This document shows, piece by piece, positions 34,194-44,431 of a DNA stretch of 64,000 nt. This DNA comes from Corydoras sp. C115 (lineage: Eukaryota; Chordata; Actinopteri; Siluriformes; Callichthyidae). A program made the translations under genes and the position numbers. The notes under the pieces are model-generated. The model was not told where the DNA came from, searched no databases, and saw only the letters and a list, made by a program, of their open reading frames with translations. The DNA is taken from NCBI GenBank assembly GCA_019802505.1, contig JAFMOC010000030.1, forward strand, positions 1,357,501 through 1,421,500, written 5' to 3'. Numbering within the stretch: position 1 is the stretch's first letter; the number at the start of each line of letters is the position of its first letter.

Positions 34194-34427
34194 GTCCGAT
34201 CTGCAATGTGATTTGGTCGCGTCGCTGGCCGTCAGGGTTCTGGAAGCAGCTGTATAAGCCATTACTGCTCATGTCGACCTCGATGAGGATCAGCCGGGGC
34301 CCTTCCTCTCTCCTCTTGGCCTTCAGATCGGTCCCATTCACCTTCCACGTGACTGATGCATCATTGTCCAGAGAGCCACACTGCATGGTCATGTTACTCC
34401 CGATCCTTGCGTACTGGATTCTGGCTC
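34194..34427 (-). CDS. cntfr: CNTF receptor alpha, Ig-like domain exon (partial gene)
   Basis: Internal exon of ciliary neurotrophic factor receptor subunit alpha, the GPI-anchored ligand-binding subunit that in vertebrates pairs with gp130 and LIFR. The 78-codon exon encodes the N-terminal C2-type Ig-like domain. Visible landmarks are IQYARIGSNMTMQCG (first disulfide Cys), VTWKVNGTDL with the Ig tryptophan, and SNGLYSCF with the second Cys, then a strand ending LQIG. Two N-glycosylation sequons (NMT and NGT) are present. The VTWxVNGTDL stretch and the IQY/IGS opening match CNTFR far better than IL6R or IL11R, as far as I can recall those families. Acceptor 'ttttcacacag' precedes base 34427 and donor GTGAGT follows base 34194. 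The exon is phase 1 at both ends, as usual for Ig-domain exons. It has no stops or frameshifts, so the gene looks functional. Other exons lie outside or were not recognised. Confidence 0.87.
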
Positions 34428-34550
34428 CTGTGTGAAAACAAGACATCATCAGAAGCCATTCGTACTTTACATTTAATCAAAGCTCTTATATTAAAGGGAA
34501 ATTCATTTTCTCTTCATTTCTCTTATAGGTGGTTTGAGGATTGATAGTCC
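34428..34550 (-). other. intron upstream of the cntfr Ig exon
   Basis: A pyrimidine-rich acceptor region on the minus strand, then unique DNA up to the V-SINE. The intron continues to higher coordinates. Confidence 0.7.
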
Positions 34551-34890
34551 ATCCATTATCTTTCGCTTTATCCTGAATTAGAGTCACGGGGGGGTTCCCC
34601 ATGCCCATCCAGGGGAGAATGTTTCGGGCGCTGGGCAGATATACCAATGACAGGGTGCCAATGTAACACTGGGCACACACTCACTCACACAGACACACAC
34701 AAACACACTCTATATGGGGCAATTTGGAGAATTCAATTCACTTCATCCATGTTTTTGGACTGTGGGAGGAAACCGGAGAATCCGAAGGAAACCCACGTGG
34801 ACATATGAAAACTCCACCAAGATTGGGATTGAAACAGGAAATCCCTAGCGCTGAGAGGCAAACGTGCTAACCACTAAGCCACCTTGCCGC
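34551..34890 (-). mobile_element. V-SINE copy, reverse, near full length, intronic
   Basis: Runs from 'tccattatctttcgctttatc' to 'aagccaccttgccgcc', about 120 bases upstream of the Ig exon acceptor. The centre lacks about 10 bases ('cgtggacatatgaaaac'). Confidence 0.88.
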
Positions 34891-34905
34891 CATATACACA
34901 TATGT

Positions 34906-35066
34906 TTTTTTTTTTTTAAAAAAATAAAATAAAAAAAAAAAAGGGGGGGGGGGGCACAGCATCAAATAACATTCAGGTTTGATGAATTTACAGTATAGTT
35001 GTTTTTTTCTCATTTGTAAGTCGCTTTGGATAAAAGCATCTGCTAAATGACTAAATGTAAATGTAA
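34906..35066 (+). mobile_element. family H: A-run, G12 run and L2-type tail
   Basis: T/A homopolymers, a G12 run (34943-34954), 'cacagcatcaaataac', 'ttcaggtttgatga', then the L2-type tail 'tttgtaagtcgctttggata' and 'ctgctaaatgactaaatg'. The same order, including the A-run and G-run, occurs at 52390-52575. It may be a SINE2-related element whose 5' part was replaced. Confidence 0.7.
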
Positions 35067-35067
35067 A

Positions 35068-35112
<45 letters not shown>

Positions 35113-35138
35113 TACACAAACACACACACACCTAGGTG
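35067..35138. repeat. compound (A)n(AT)n(AC)n microsatellite
   Basis: A run of A, then AT repeats (35077-35098), then AC repeats with interruptions to about 35138. It grows out of the family H tail. Confidence 0.93.
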
Positions 35139-35936
35139 AAAAAGTGACATATGGCTATTGCTCCTACAACAAATCTTAACAAAGGTTAACCACAATTCTC
35201 CTGCGCGACCGTTTCGACCCTGCAGCCTGGTTACTGATCTTATCTTCAGGACAAATCACAGCTATGGATTTTACAGATTCGTTGACGTCCTGTTCCTCTA
35301 GTTCAGCACCATAAACCACAATGCAGAGTAAAGGTTGGCATAAGAGAGAACGAAGTGTCTCAAAGATAAAAGAGTCCAACGTGGAACCACAAGCCTCATG
35401 TTTTGGCATTAAAACCAGCTTGACATGTTAACTGAACAAATTTCATCAATCTGTTTGTGTAGCATACACCTCAATGTGCTTAAACACTAAGAAGGTTATG
35501 TTTTCGTACAACGTACCTTTAAATAAATGGAATGCTTTAACAAGGTTTCAGTTCTTGCAGCTTTTTTTAATAAAAGTTGTAATGGGTTTTGTAATAATAC
35601 TACTGAGAAATAGAACCTAACAGAACCAGTCAAATGCTCCCTGGGGTTTGTGCTCTCGAACAGAACAGCAAAAATCCCTGCCATTTTTCACCCAAAATAA
35701 AGTTTTGTGTTCTAATTGATGCTTTAGGGGCTTGGGGGTCTCCTAAAGCGATGGCAGATTGAGATAGATAAAGGCCTAAGTACCGCAGACTTATTCCCAA
35801 CGCACTGCTGCAGACAAAGCAACAGCTAGAACCCAAACGCTCCAGTAAGATGATGGAGAACTGCGCGAGAAAAGATATTCTCAGTTTTATAAATGACATA
35901 ACAGTTAGCTACAGTAAATATAGGGCGTTGTACTGT
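35139..35936. other. unique non-coding stretch (presumed cntfr intron)
   Basis: No recognised gene or repeat. Confidence 0.45.
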
Positions 35937-36205
35937 AATTAGCATGTTCTCCTCTCAACGCTGGGCATCCAGGTTCGAATCCCGATCTGGGTGTTTCCAT
36001 GTTTTACACATCTCCATGTGGGTTTCCTCACACAGTCCAGAAACATGTATTCAAGGTGAATTGGATGCTCTACATTGCCCTGTTATTGTGAGTGTGTGTC
36101 AAGAAATGGATTGGCGCCCTGTCCTGGGTGTCCAGCACCCAAAAACGTTCTCCCCTGGATGGTCATGGGGAATCCTAACCCTAGTAGAGAATTAAGCAGA
36201 AGACA
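35937..36205 (+). mobile_element. V-SINE copy, forward, 5' truncated
   Basis: Starts inside the head ('attagcatgttctcctctc') and ends 'gagaattaagcagaagac'. Several internal deletions. Confidence 0.83.
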
Positions 36206-36216
36206 ATGAGATAATG

Positions 36217-36413
36217 AGGATGACACGATGGCGTAGGGGTTAGCACGTCTGTCTCTCAGTGCTGGGGTTCAAATCCCAATCTGGGTGGAGTTTCCATGTT
36301 CTCCCCGTGTCCTAAATTTAATGTAAATTGGCTGCTCTGTCCTAGATCTATCTGTTTAGCGCCAGTAACGTTCTCCCCTGGATGGGCATGGGGAACCCAC
36401 TCCAACCTTACAG
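36217..36413 (+). mobile_element. V-SINE copy, forward, internally deleted
   Basis: Head 'gatgacacgatggcgtagg', then a centre missing about 60 bases and the variable segment missing altogether. It ends 'ggcatggggaacccactcc'. It follows the previous copy tail-to-head. Confidence 0.8.
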
Positions 36414-36464
36414 ATTGAGGCTGTAGTGTTTCAGTATTTTTAGTACTGGACTAAGATTCAAAGT

Positions 36465-36720
36465 CCATTTAAGTTCCATTTCAAGTAATTTATTTATAGA
36501 GCGCTTTTTACAATACCAGCTTTACAGTTTTATAAGCCTTTAAACCCCCAAAGAGAAAGCCAAAGCGACAGTAACAAGAAAAAAACTCCCTGTTATGTTG
36601 TTATTTTAAGCAAGAAACCTTGTGAGGACCGAGGCTCAGTGGGGGACTCATCTTCCTTGAGTGGCCAGGCAGCATCATTGCACCAAACCCGGTTCTTTAA
36701 GTCATGTTATCTCACTTTGC
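36465..36720 (-). mobile_element. family C repeat, reverse, near full length
   Basis: Reverse of 61481-61742: 'tttatttatagagcgctt', 'taaacccccaaagagaaagc', 'aaaaaaactccctgttatg', and 'gtgggggactcatcttcc'. It places the same blocks in the same order. Confidence 0.72.
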
Positions 36721-37229
36721 AACTCGTACTGTACATCAGCATCTACTGAATACTAAGCAAACGGAAAGATCCCTGCAGAGCTGAGAGAATACATAACCAA
36801 ATAAACTAGTTCACATTGTTTCCCACACGAGAAAACGTTCATTAATAGAGTCCCAGCGTCTCCGAGTGAATACAGTAAAGACGTTCTCTTCATTACTCCA
36901 ATGGCCATGCAGCCAGTATAGAAATTACTAAGTGCTTAAAAGCTCATGCTCTCCGAAGCCTATTTAGAAGTGTTGATTTAATGGGTTTGCACCCAAATCA
37001 GAGCTCTTAAAACGAGCTGAACAAAATGAGTCTGCGATGCGTCCTCGACGAAGAAATTCCTAGCGCTGCGTTTCGTTTTCATCGAGGTTCTCATTAAGAG
37101 ATCATCTTGTTGCTCTCGTTTGCCAAGCTGTTTTTGGCACGTGGCGCACCTGCGGAAGCATTTTCACTTCGGCTTATCTGCATACTTCCTGAACAGATGC
37201 ATTATACCGTAGCTACATGGTTAGAATGC
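36721..37229. other. unique non-coding stretch
   Basis: No recognised gene or repeat. Confidence 0.4.
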
Positions 37230-37690
37230 AGTGGCGGGCCGTCAGGGCCTTCAAGGTGTCCTCCAAAGACCTAAAAAACATCTGAATCACAGACTGATGT
37301 TAATAATTTATCTAGGAGTACAAATTAATTTATTCAGAATGCTCTGTCCACCTCCTTTCAGAGGGTTTCCCCGTTTACACTGATTCCAGATGTGTATTTC
37401 TTATTAATGAATTTAACCAATCACATTTCAGCAGCACTTTGTTGCCAGAGTCAAACTCTCTGCCTAAGTTCTGTGGGACGCTAGCATTTTAATGTTAATA
37501 AGTGTCCAACAAACTGCTGCTTCAACCAATCAGATTTAGAGTTGGTGACACCAAGGCCCTCTAGCAGGCATACGTTACATCAGCATATTCACACCCGCTG
37601 ATTGGATAGTCAGAAAGTTCACAGCATCAACCGGAAATTTTCAACAAATTAAACTTACATCAGAAATACAACTCGACTTTTAGCATGAGC
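37230..37690 (+). mobile_element. family G: probable hAT-like non-autonomous element
   Basis: Begins 'cagtggcgggccgtcaggg', a start that I associate with hAT-type fish repeats, and contains three 'aaccaatca' / 'gctgattgg' type blocks. The right end is unclear and there is no coding capacity. The assignment rests on the start motif alone. Confidence 0.4.
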
Positions 37691-37724
37691 TTCGAAGACA
37701 ATAAAAAAAAAAGATTTCTTGATG

Positions 37725-37972
37725 GGAGCAGCACGGTGGCTTAGTGGTTAGCATGTTCTCCTCTCAGCACTAGGGATTCCTGGTTCGAATCCCAATCTGG
37801 GTGGAGTTTCCATGTTCTCCCCGTGTCCACGTGGGTTGATAGAGAACCCCGGAGCAATTAGAGTAAATGGTCTTGCTCAAGGACCCAAATTGTTAACTTC
37901 AATGGATCTGGAATTTGAACCCACAACCTTCAGATTGGTAACCCAACAACCCTAACCACTGAGCCACCACAC
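37725..37972. mobile_element. V-SINE head fused to a reversed SINE2
   Basis: Bases 37725-37838 are a forward V-SINE ('cagcacggtggcttagtgg' to 'cccgtgtccacgtgggtt'). Bases 37839-37972 are the reverse 5' part of SINE2 ('ccggagcaattagagtaaat' to 'aaccactgagccacc'). The rest of both elements is missing, so a deletion joined them. Confidence 0.78.
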
Positions 37973-38378
37973 ACATAACGTTAATCCACGTTATGCAGTT
38001 TATCTGATGGTGAGCTTCCACCCTGCTGTCGTACCACCTCACGGAAGTTTCAGTTGCGTAGCTCCTATTATCTCCAACAACCGTCATATGAGCGAAACAC
38101 CCCCCTCCCCTCCAAACACACACCCACCATCCCAATGTCATTTGAAGAGATTAGCCGGTCCATATTAATATGAGAAGCAGACGACTTCAAGGACAATCGT
38201 TGAGTGTCTTTTCACCGGACGAAGAAAACAAAGCATCCGAACCAAATTGAGATGCAAAGCTGCGGAATTGACACTTCACATTTCGGACGTTAACTGGCAA
38301 CGGAGCTCAGCGGGGACTCGGGGGAGAGCTGAGATAGAGGCCACTCCACACCCACACGGATGAGCTCGCCGTTTTTAC
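37973..38378. other. unique stretch, relatively GC-rich
   Basis: Repeat-free; contains C runs near 38100. It lies beside the exon-like block at 38379-38495. Confidence 0.4.
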
Positions 38379-38495
38379 GAGGTGAAGATGCACAGGCAGC
38401 GCGGCCTGGCTGGGATGGGGTGCAGGGGATTTGATGCACAGCTGGAAGGCCGGTCCAGATGAGAAACAGCTGCGTCCGTGTCCATGGCGCAAACA
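38379..38495 (-). other. weak exon-like block upstream of the cntfr Ig exon
   Basis: On the minus strand a strong acceptor (C/T-rich tract then 'tttttttggcag') precedes base 38495, an ATG in a good context ('gcgccatgg') lies at 38485-38483, and a weak donor 'ctc|gtaaaa' follows base 38379. One open frame ends in phase 1, which would join correctly to the Ig exon, but that frame has no ATG here, and the ATG frame meets a stop at the donor. It could be a 5' UTR exon, a conserved non-coding element or chance. Confidence 0.22.
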
Positions 38496-39117
38496 CTGCC
38501 AAAAAAACAAAGGGGCAAACTGCATAGCCAGAAGCTGCCTGGATAAGTGGAATGGATTCGGTTGATATTCGGTTGTAACAGGTTGAAACAGATGAACGCT
38601 AATCAGTTTTCATTTAGGCAAATGAACTGGCATCTGTGGAGGACAGGAATTGGGAATAATTCACGCTAACTGAAGCTGGGGTTGGAGGTTTTTAAATGAA
38701 GAGGCAACCGAGACCCTTGGATCGAATTCAGAATGATAAACTCTATAGAAAATGTGTTTTCTGCAGCGTTTCTGCTTCCTACTCTCTCATGGTGGCTTTT
38801 GGCAGGCGCCGATAATCAGATGCACAAAAAAGCTGTTACCAGTTTCAACCGGCCAAAACATAATGAAGCCATTTCATTAAAACTGTTCGGTCAGTGAATG
38901 TGTGGAGGTAAAAATGTCCTACTTTATTAATAAAGCACGGCTCCATCGATTGCACACGGGATTAGTACAGACTCGATAGTGGACTCATCTTCAGATTGTT
39001 TTGTGTGCATAGAACATTTGGAACGTTAAAGCTATGCTATTGATTTTACACTCCGAAGCTGATTCAGTTAAAGCAAAAGTACCAGAAGAGTCAACAACCA
39101 ACAACAAAGTGAACAAC
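38496..39117. other. unique non-coding stretch
   Basis: No recognised gene or repeat. Confidence 0.4.
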
Positions 39118-39752
39118 AGACGATGATGCAGTGGTTAGCACGTATGCCTCTCAGCGCGGGGCATTCAGGTTTGAATCCTGATCTGGGTTTCCATGTTCTC
39201 CTCATGTCCATGTGAATTTCCTCCATGTTCCAAAGTCCAAAAACATGGATTCAAGGTAAATTCCTCCCATCTCATTATCTTCTGCTCAATCCTACACTAG
39301 GGACTAGGGTTGGGGGGGGGGGGGTTCCCAATAACCATCAAGGGGAGAATTTTTCGGGCATGGGGCAGATACACCCAGGACGGGACAGGGCACCAATCCA
39401 TTGCTAGGGACAGACACATACACACAATATTTACATTGTGTCATTTAGCAGATGCTTTTATCTAAAGTGACTTAGAAGTTGAGCAAAGGGTTAATCACAA
39501 CATCCCTGGAGCAATGAGGGTTAAGGGTCTTGTTCAAGGACCCACATTCAGTGGACCTGGAATTTGAACCGCCAATCTTCAAATTGATAGCCCAATGACC
39601 TAACCACTGAGCTTCCACGCCCCAATATAGGGGAAATTTACAGCAGCCAATTTGCCTTGAATCCATGTGGCAGGAAACCAGAGAACTCAGAAGGAACCCA
39701 CTGGGACAAGGGGAGAACATGGAAACTGCACCCAGATCAGGATTCAAATGCA
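39118..39752. mobile_element. V-SINE fold-back pair with nested SINE2
   Basis: Bases 39118-39262 are a forward V-SINE 5' half. Bases 39266-39425 and 39622-39752 are a reverse V-SINE (G-run at 39311-39323) split by a SINE2 at about 39431-39621. The reverse V-SINE head is missing. Confidence 0.8.
39431..39621 (-). mobile_element. SINE2 nested in a reverse V-SINE
   Basis: Full SINE2 from 'ttacattgtgtcatttagc' to 'taaccactgagcttccacg', with 'aatat' on both sides (about 39426-39430 and 39624-39628) as a possible short target-site duplication. Confidence 0.82.
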
Positions 39753-39800
39753 TATTAATCTCAATATGAGACGACCACACCCATTGGGGTAGATATATTC
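39753..39800 (-). mobile_element. family E motif, reverse
   Basis: 'tatgagacgaccacaccc' and 'gtagatatattcac' correspond, with substitutions, to the motifs at 21318-21365 (same orientation) and 12413-12455 (opposite). Confidence 0.5.
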
Positions 39801-40389
39801 ACACGCAGCGTAGCTATTTAAATAACGCAGACTATTTATTCTATTTATTCCCTGCAACAATGCTATGTCTAAACATCATGTCATTTTTTAAAACCTATAT
39901 ATTTTTTTTTTTATCCCAGAGGAACAAAATATGGAACTTCAGCCGACATGTCCAAACTTTTGTATAAGACTGTGGGGTTGTTTATGAAGGACTCAAGACA
40001 TTCGGAAAGAATATCCGCCTTCCTTTGCCAAGATGCTAGAACAAGAATTCTTTTGGATCGTCCAGGGAAACAACGATCCAAAACCAACACTCACATCTAC
40101 GGAAAAACGTTCCGTGATCAGAGACTCCACATTTAAACATGGCCGTTGCATTCCCCCGACCCCAGTGATACTGATAATAAAAGTATTGAATGATCGTTTG
40201 GAGACTTATGATATTGTTATATATTCTCAGAACTCATTAAACACTGCTGCAGATTTTTATTGGTGAGTGTTATTGACAGTGGGAGGGTGCTTACGCTCTT
40301 AATTGCAATACACGCTTTTGCAATAAAACAATTTTTTTTTTGACGTTCAGCTAGAAACTACGAGCTTTTTAACATACAGTATCAGTACC
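39801..40389. other. unique non-coding stretch
   Basis: Contains 'tttttttttttatcccag' (39901-39920) followed by an open stretch to about 40140 on the plus strand. No domain was recognised and no donor was chosen. It may be a retrocopy or chance. Confidence 0.4.
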
Positions 40390-40562
40390 AGCCAATTTAC
40401 CTTAAATCCATGTTTTTAGTTTTAGACTGTGGGAGGAACCTGGAGAACCCACTCGGACATGAGGAGAACATGGAAACTACACCCAGATTGGGAATCGAGC
40501 CTGGATAGGTTCTAACCTTGGAACCTGGGAGAGGTGCTAACCACTAAGCCACCGTGTTGCCC
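40390..40562 (-). mobile_element. V-SINE 5' half, reverse, diverged
   Basis: Runs from 'taccttaaatccatgttttt' to 'taagccaccgtgttgcccc'. Confidence 0.8.
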
Positions 40563-40635
40563 CAAATAAAATGTTCATAAATAAAAAAAAAAAACAAACA
40601 CAATAATGTTATATATATACAGTATATATATAAAC

Positions 40636-40748
40636 TTCCATGTTCTCCCCGTGTCTGCGTGGGTTTCCTCCGGGTTCTCCGGTTTCCTCCCACAGTCCAA
40701 AAACATGGTTGAAGTCTATTGAATTCTCCAAATTGCCCCATATAGATT
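40636..40748 (+). mobile_element. V-SINE central fragment, forward
   Basis: Only the conserved centre and the start of the variable segment ('cttccatgttctccccgtg' to 'gccccatatagattgtg') are present, right after a (TA)n tract. Confidence 0.8.
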
Positions 40749-41320
40749 GTGTTATAATATACACAATATTATTATCACTATAACACTATATCCGTTTGCC
40801 CATGTGACTATTGTACAGTTCGGACACATGGTCGAGGTTTTCTAGAAGTTCATGCAGCTGTTGAAATGGGATTAGGACTCATCAGACCGACTCGGAACAA
40901 ATCAGGGATCCAGGTCCTCTGTCTGCATCTCTCGAGCCTTATCTGCTCTAGATGGGAAATCTAGTCTCAGAACCCTGCATTCATTCTCTCACTTTGGTCA
41001 GTGGGGTAGAAGGCCTTCCTAACTTTTAGCCCCCAGCCTGATTCTACCTCTTTCTTTTTCCCAGACCTCCCTCGGCGCACCCCCTGACGCACCACATGCC
41101 TCTGTGGGATAAGATCGATGGGATGATGGGATGATGGGATTTGGAGTTGGACCTCCCAGAACGCTGATGGATTCTCCTGAGAAGGTTCAAAATAAGCTCA
41201 TGAGTCGGGAGCTGTCGGCCAGGCTGCCGGATCCGCGGCACGGTTCTCACTCTGCGCTGGAGCTCAGGTTCACCCAGCAACCGGCTTTCATTCAGTCTGT
41301 TCATTACTTTATGTTTTTGT

Positions 41321-41322
<2 letters not shown>
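40749..41322. other. unique stretch, GC-rich at 41150-41290
   Basis: Contains a tandem 'gatgggat' motif near 41115-41140 and open frames on both strands at 41131-41300, with no recognised protein family. Confidence 0.4.
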
Positions 41323-41357
<35 letters not shown>

Positions 41358-41484
41358 CCACTATTGTGGATTTGTATAGGGAACAAAAACACACACACAT
41401 GCGTACACACACACAAACACAAACACACACACATATATGTGTGAATTTCTATGGAACACACACACAGATTTGTATATGGAACGA

Positions 41485-41518
<34 letters not shown>

Positions 41519-41703
41519 ATATGTATAGGGAACACACACACACACACACACAATACACACAGATATGTATAAGGAACACACAGATACACACACACAACAG
41601 ATACATTGTACATGGTACACACACCCAAACCTATGTGGATTTAGGGAACACACACACACACACACACACAAGAATTTGTACATGGAACACACAGACACAA
41701 ACG

Positions 41704-41759
<56 letters not shown>

Positions 41760-41760
41760 C
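41323..41760. repeat. compound (CA)n array with a repeated anchor
   Basis: CA runs of varied length alternate with about eight diverged anchors of the form 'tttgtatagggaac' (near 41370, 41450, 41470, 41520, 41565, 41610, 41645 and 41680). It ends in a pure CA run at 41705-41757. This is a higher-order minisatellite built from a microsatellite. Frames through it are meaningless Cys-Val or Thr-His repeats. Confidence 0.93.
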
Positions 41761-42465
41761 AGTCTTTATTCATAGGATTTTGTATGAATTGATTTTGTGT
41801 ACACGTCTCATGTTCCTGAAGTTCTGGGTAAAACATCCAACATGGATAATTTCCCATTTCCTGTTGGGTTCTACATGTGGACGGCCAACAAGCAATCTGT
41901 GAAGCGAGAACCTCCTGCCAGCTTCAGGTCAAGCATCTTATTAAAAGCTCTGAAGGACGAGCGAATGATCTCAGTTCTAATGCAACCCTGAGCTGTTTAT
42001 TTAGGACCCGTGAGCACGATGTCGTTTGACTGCTTACATCACGCCACGCCGATTTGACCTCATAGAGCGTGATTTCCTCTGCTCTTGATTCTGGAGAATT
42101 CTCCGTCATGCTCAGTCACATATCATTTTTCAGGAACGTGATTGTCATGGCAGCGCGGACGAAATGTGCGCTGTGGAAATTCAAGCCTTTCTGTTAATGA
42201 AAGGAAGCGTGAGGCTACACTTCAGTGCAAATTGGAAACAAGGCAGATTAAAGCAGCCCATCATACACACCGCAAACGCTCTAATCTGCCCAGACAACTC
42301 GCACTGAACTGGATCCCGGTTCTAGAAATCGGTTCCGCAGAAACAGTTTATTGTACCATTGTTGATGTACTTCAGCTGACATCACGGCTGCCATGTGTTC
42401 CAGGAAGCAGGAATAAGCGAGATAAGAACACGACCAGAACCTGGGACCAAAACATCCTATCTAGA
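41761..42465. other. unique non-coding stretch
   Basis: An open plus-strand frame at 42142-42460 has ordinary composition but runs directly into a reverse V-SINE. No domain was recognised. Confidence 0.4.
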
Positions 42466-42765
42466 ATCTCATCTCATTATCTTCTGCTTAATCCTATATT
42501 AGAGTCACATACAGGGGAGAACGTTTCAGGCGCTGGGCAGATACACTCAGGACAGGACGCCAATCTATCACTCACACTTACACACAGACGCACACACATA
42601 CACACTCTATATGGGGCAATTTGGAGAATACAATTGACCTTGATCCATGTTTTTGGACTGTGGGAGGAAAACGGAGAACCTGAAAGAAACCCACGCAGAC
42701 AAGGGGAGAGCACACACACACACACACTATATTGGGGCATTTTAGTGAAGCCAATTAACCTTGAG
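42466..42765 (-). mobile_element. two joined V-SINE fragments, reverse
   Basis: Bases 42466-42710 carry tail, 3' part, variable segment and centre. Bases 42711-42765 restart at the variable CA segment of another copy and stop at 'ttaaccttgagg'. Confidence 0.78.
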
Positions 42766-42766
42766 G

Positions 42767-42840
42767 TGGGCGGCACTAAGTAGTTAGCACATCCGCTAGG
42801 TTTAAATCCGTATCAGGGTTTTGCTGTATTAAATTGCCCC
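42767..42840 (+). mobile_element. V-SINE remnant, forward
   Basis: Degenerate head 'gggcggcactaagtagttag', a decayed B box, then a jump to 'aaattgcccctagg'. Confidence 0.6.
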
Positions 42841-42841
42841 T

Positions 42842-43041
42842 AGGGCGGCACGGTGGCTTAGTGGTTAGCATGTTCACCTCTCAGCACTAGCGATTCCAGG
42901 TTCGAATCCCAATCTGGGTGGAGTTTCCATGTTCTCCCCGTGTCCGCGTGGGTTTCCTCCGGGTTCTCCGGTTTCAAAACATGGATCAAGGTCAATTGAA
43001 TTCTTTCAAATTTTTTTTTTTAAAAATTGCCCCATATAGAG

Positions 43042-43086
<45 letters not shown>

Positions 43087-43169
43087 CTGTGTGCCCAGCA
43101 ATACATTGGCATCCTGTCCTAGGTGTATCTGCCCAGCGGCCGAAAAGTTCTCCCCTGGATGGGCATGTA
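42842..43169 (+). mobile_element. V-SINE copy, forward, expanded TG tract, no tail
   Basis: Head 'gggcggcacggtggcttag' is intact. A T10 run (43011-43020) interrupts the block before 'aattgccccatata', and the variable segment is a (GT)18 tract at 43046-43082. The copy stops at 'ggatgggcatgtacacc'. Confidence 0.88.
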
Positions 43170-43431
43170 CACCAAATAGAGTGCTGAACCAAACCACAGA
43201 ATATTTATTTGGATTTTTTACAACCAATAACAAAAATGAAAGATTATTTACTTTGACAGAATTGTAAAGCAGCAGAAGTTTCCCCCGCGGTCTCAGACTT
43301 TGGCCTTCACTTGAAATTGATATGATAGAACTATACAGCGGGGCATTTAGGTCATGGCTTTGAAAACTTTATCTGAAATTTTTAACTTAAAATGTACTTG
43401 TATAATACACACACACACACACATATATATA

Positions 43432-43830
43432 AGTCTCCAATTCCAGACTGTAGTCCATCTGTTTGCGTTCTACAGAACATACTGTGTACGTCCCCTTCAC
43501 TCTGTTCTAATGGTCAGAACCCCAATAGTACCACCACAGAGCAGATATTATTTGGTGGGTGCATTATTCCTATCCCAGCAGTGTCACTGAGGTCTTAAAA
43601 TGAAACTACAGCAGCACTGCTGCACTAAAACCCCCTCACAGTAAACAATCCACCACCCAAATGATACATTTTCTGTAATGGTCCTGACCAATAAAGAACA
43701 GAGAACCAACAGGGGACTAACAAAAACGAGAACAGATGTACTACAGTCTTTAATCGTAAAATTACATCACCATTACATCTGTTGGTTAAGTGGAGAGAAT
43801 ATACAATAGGGGGGTGTGTCCAGTCATGGA
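43432..43830 (-). mobile_element. M1 MITE, reverse
   Basis: Reverse copy of M1: 'ccagactgtagtccatctg', 'ccaatagtaccaccacagag', 'gcagtgtcactgagg', ending at a decayed terminus 'gggggtgtgtccag'. The left terminus is replaced by AC/AT repeats. Confidence 0.78.
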
Positions 43831-44355
43831 ACCAGTTTGGAATTTATTCAGCTTTTTTTTGCTAAATCTGCATCAATATTATTATTGTTATTATTCAGAT
43901 GGCAGAACTTCGTATATATATATGGAGGAATGCACACGGCCGGGAGAGGCCCCAGTCTGGAGATGTAGTAACACTATTTAAATTCGACCTGACAGAGGTT
44001 TGTGCAAAACAATCTGCACTACATCCTTATAGCACAACCACCAGTCACTAAATTGTTGATACTTGACAGCCAATAAACGGATTCAGATCTCACCATCAGT
44101 ATGTCTCAGCAGAAGTCAAGGTCTGTCAAACTGGGTGATGTTTTTTTTTCCAGTATTACCCAATTATTTCCTGCTCACACTGATCATATGAGAACCTGCT
44201 GTCCCTTCAGACATGTCTGGACATTTTCTTCTCCAAATGACATGTCGCCCACATTACCACCCACTGCAGCGGCACCTGACTCAGGTGTTTTGGCAGTCCA
44301 ATCAGATTCAACTGTCCAGTAGGAGACATAGGTCATTCCATTTCTGGTGCTGTTT
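43831..44355. other. unique stretch with an unidentified open frame
   Basis: The minus strand at 44184-44378 has a protein-like open frame (contains TYVSYWTVESDWT) that I cannot assign. It overlaps a V-SINE fragment at its start and has no clear splice sites. Confidence 0.35.
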
Positions 44356-44393
44356 AGACACTCAGGACAGGGCGCCAATCCATCGCTGGTGTT
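44356..44393 (-). mobile_element. V-SINE short fragment, reverse
   Basis: Only 'cactcaggacagggcgcc' and 'aatccatcgctgg' remain. Confidence 0.65.
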
Positions 44394-44431
44394 CTCCCAA
44401 ACTGATACCAGTATAGCAGCAGATTATGTTC

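Noticed and set aside
41309..41775. Long open frames rich in Cys-Val or Thr-His
   Set aside because: They are translations of the (CA)n array on the two strands and have no codon-level or domain evidence.
42142..42783. 213-residue plus-strand open frame, the longest in the window
   Set aside because: Its second half is a reversed V-SINE and its first half has no recognisable domain or exon boundary.
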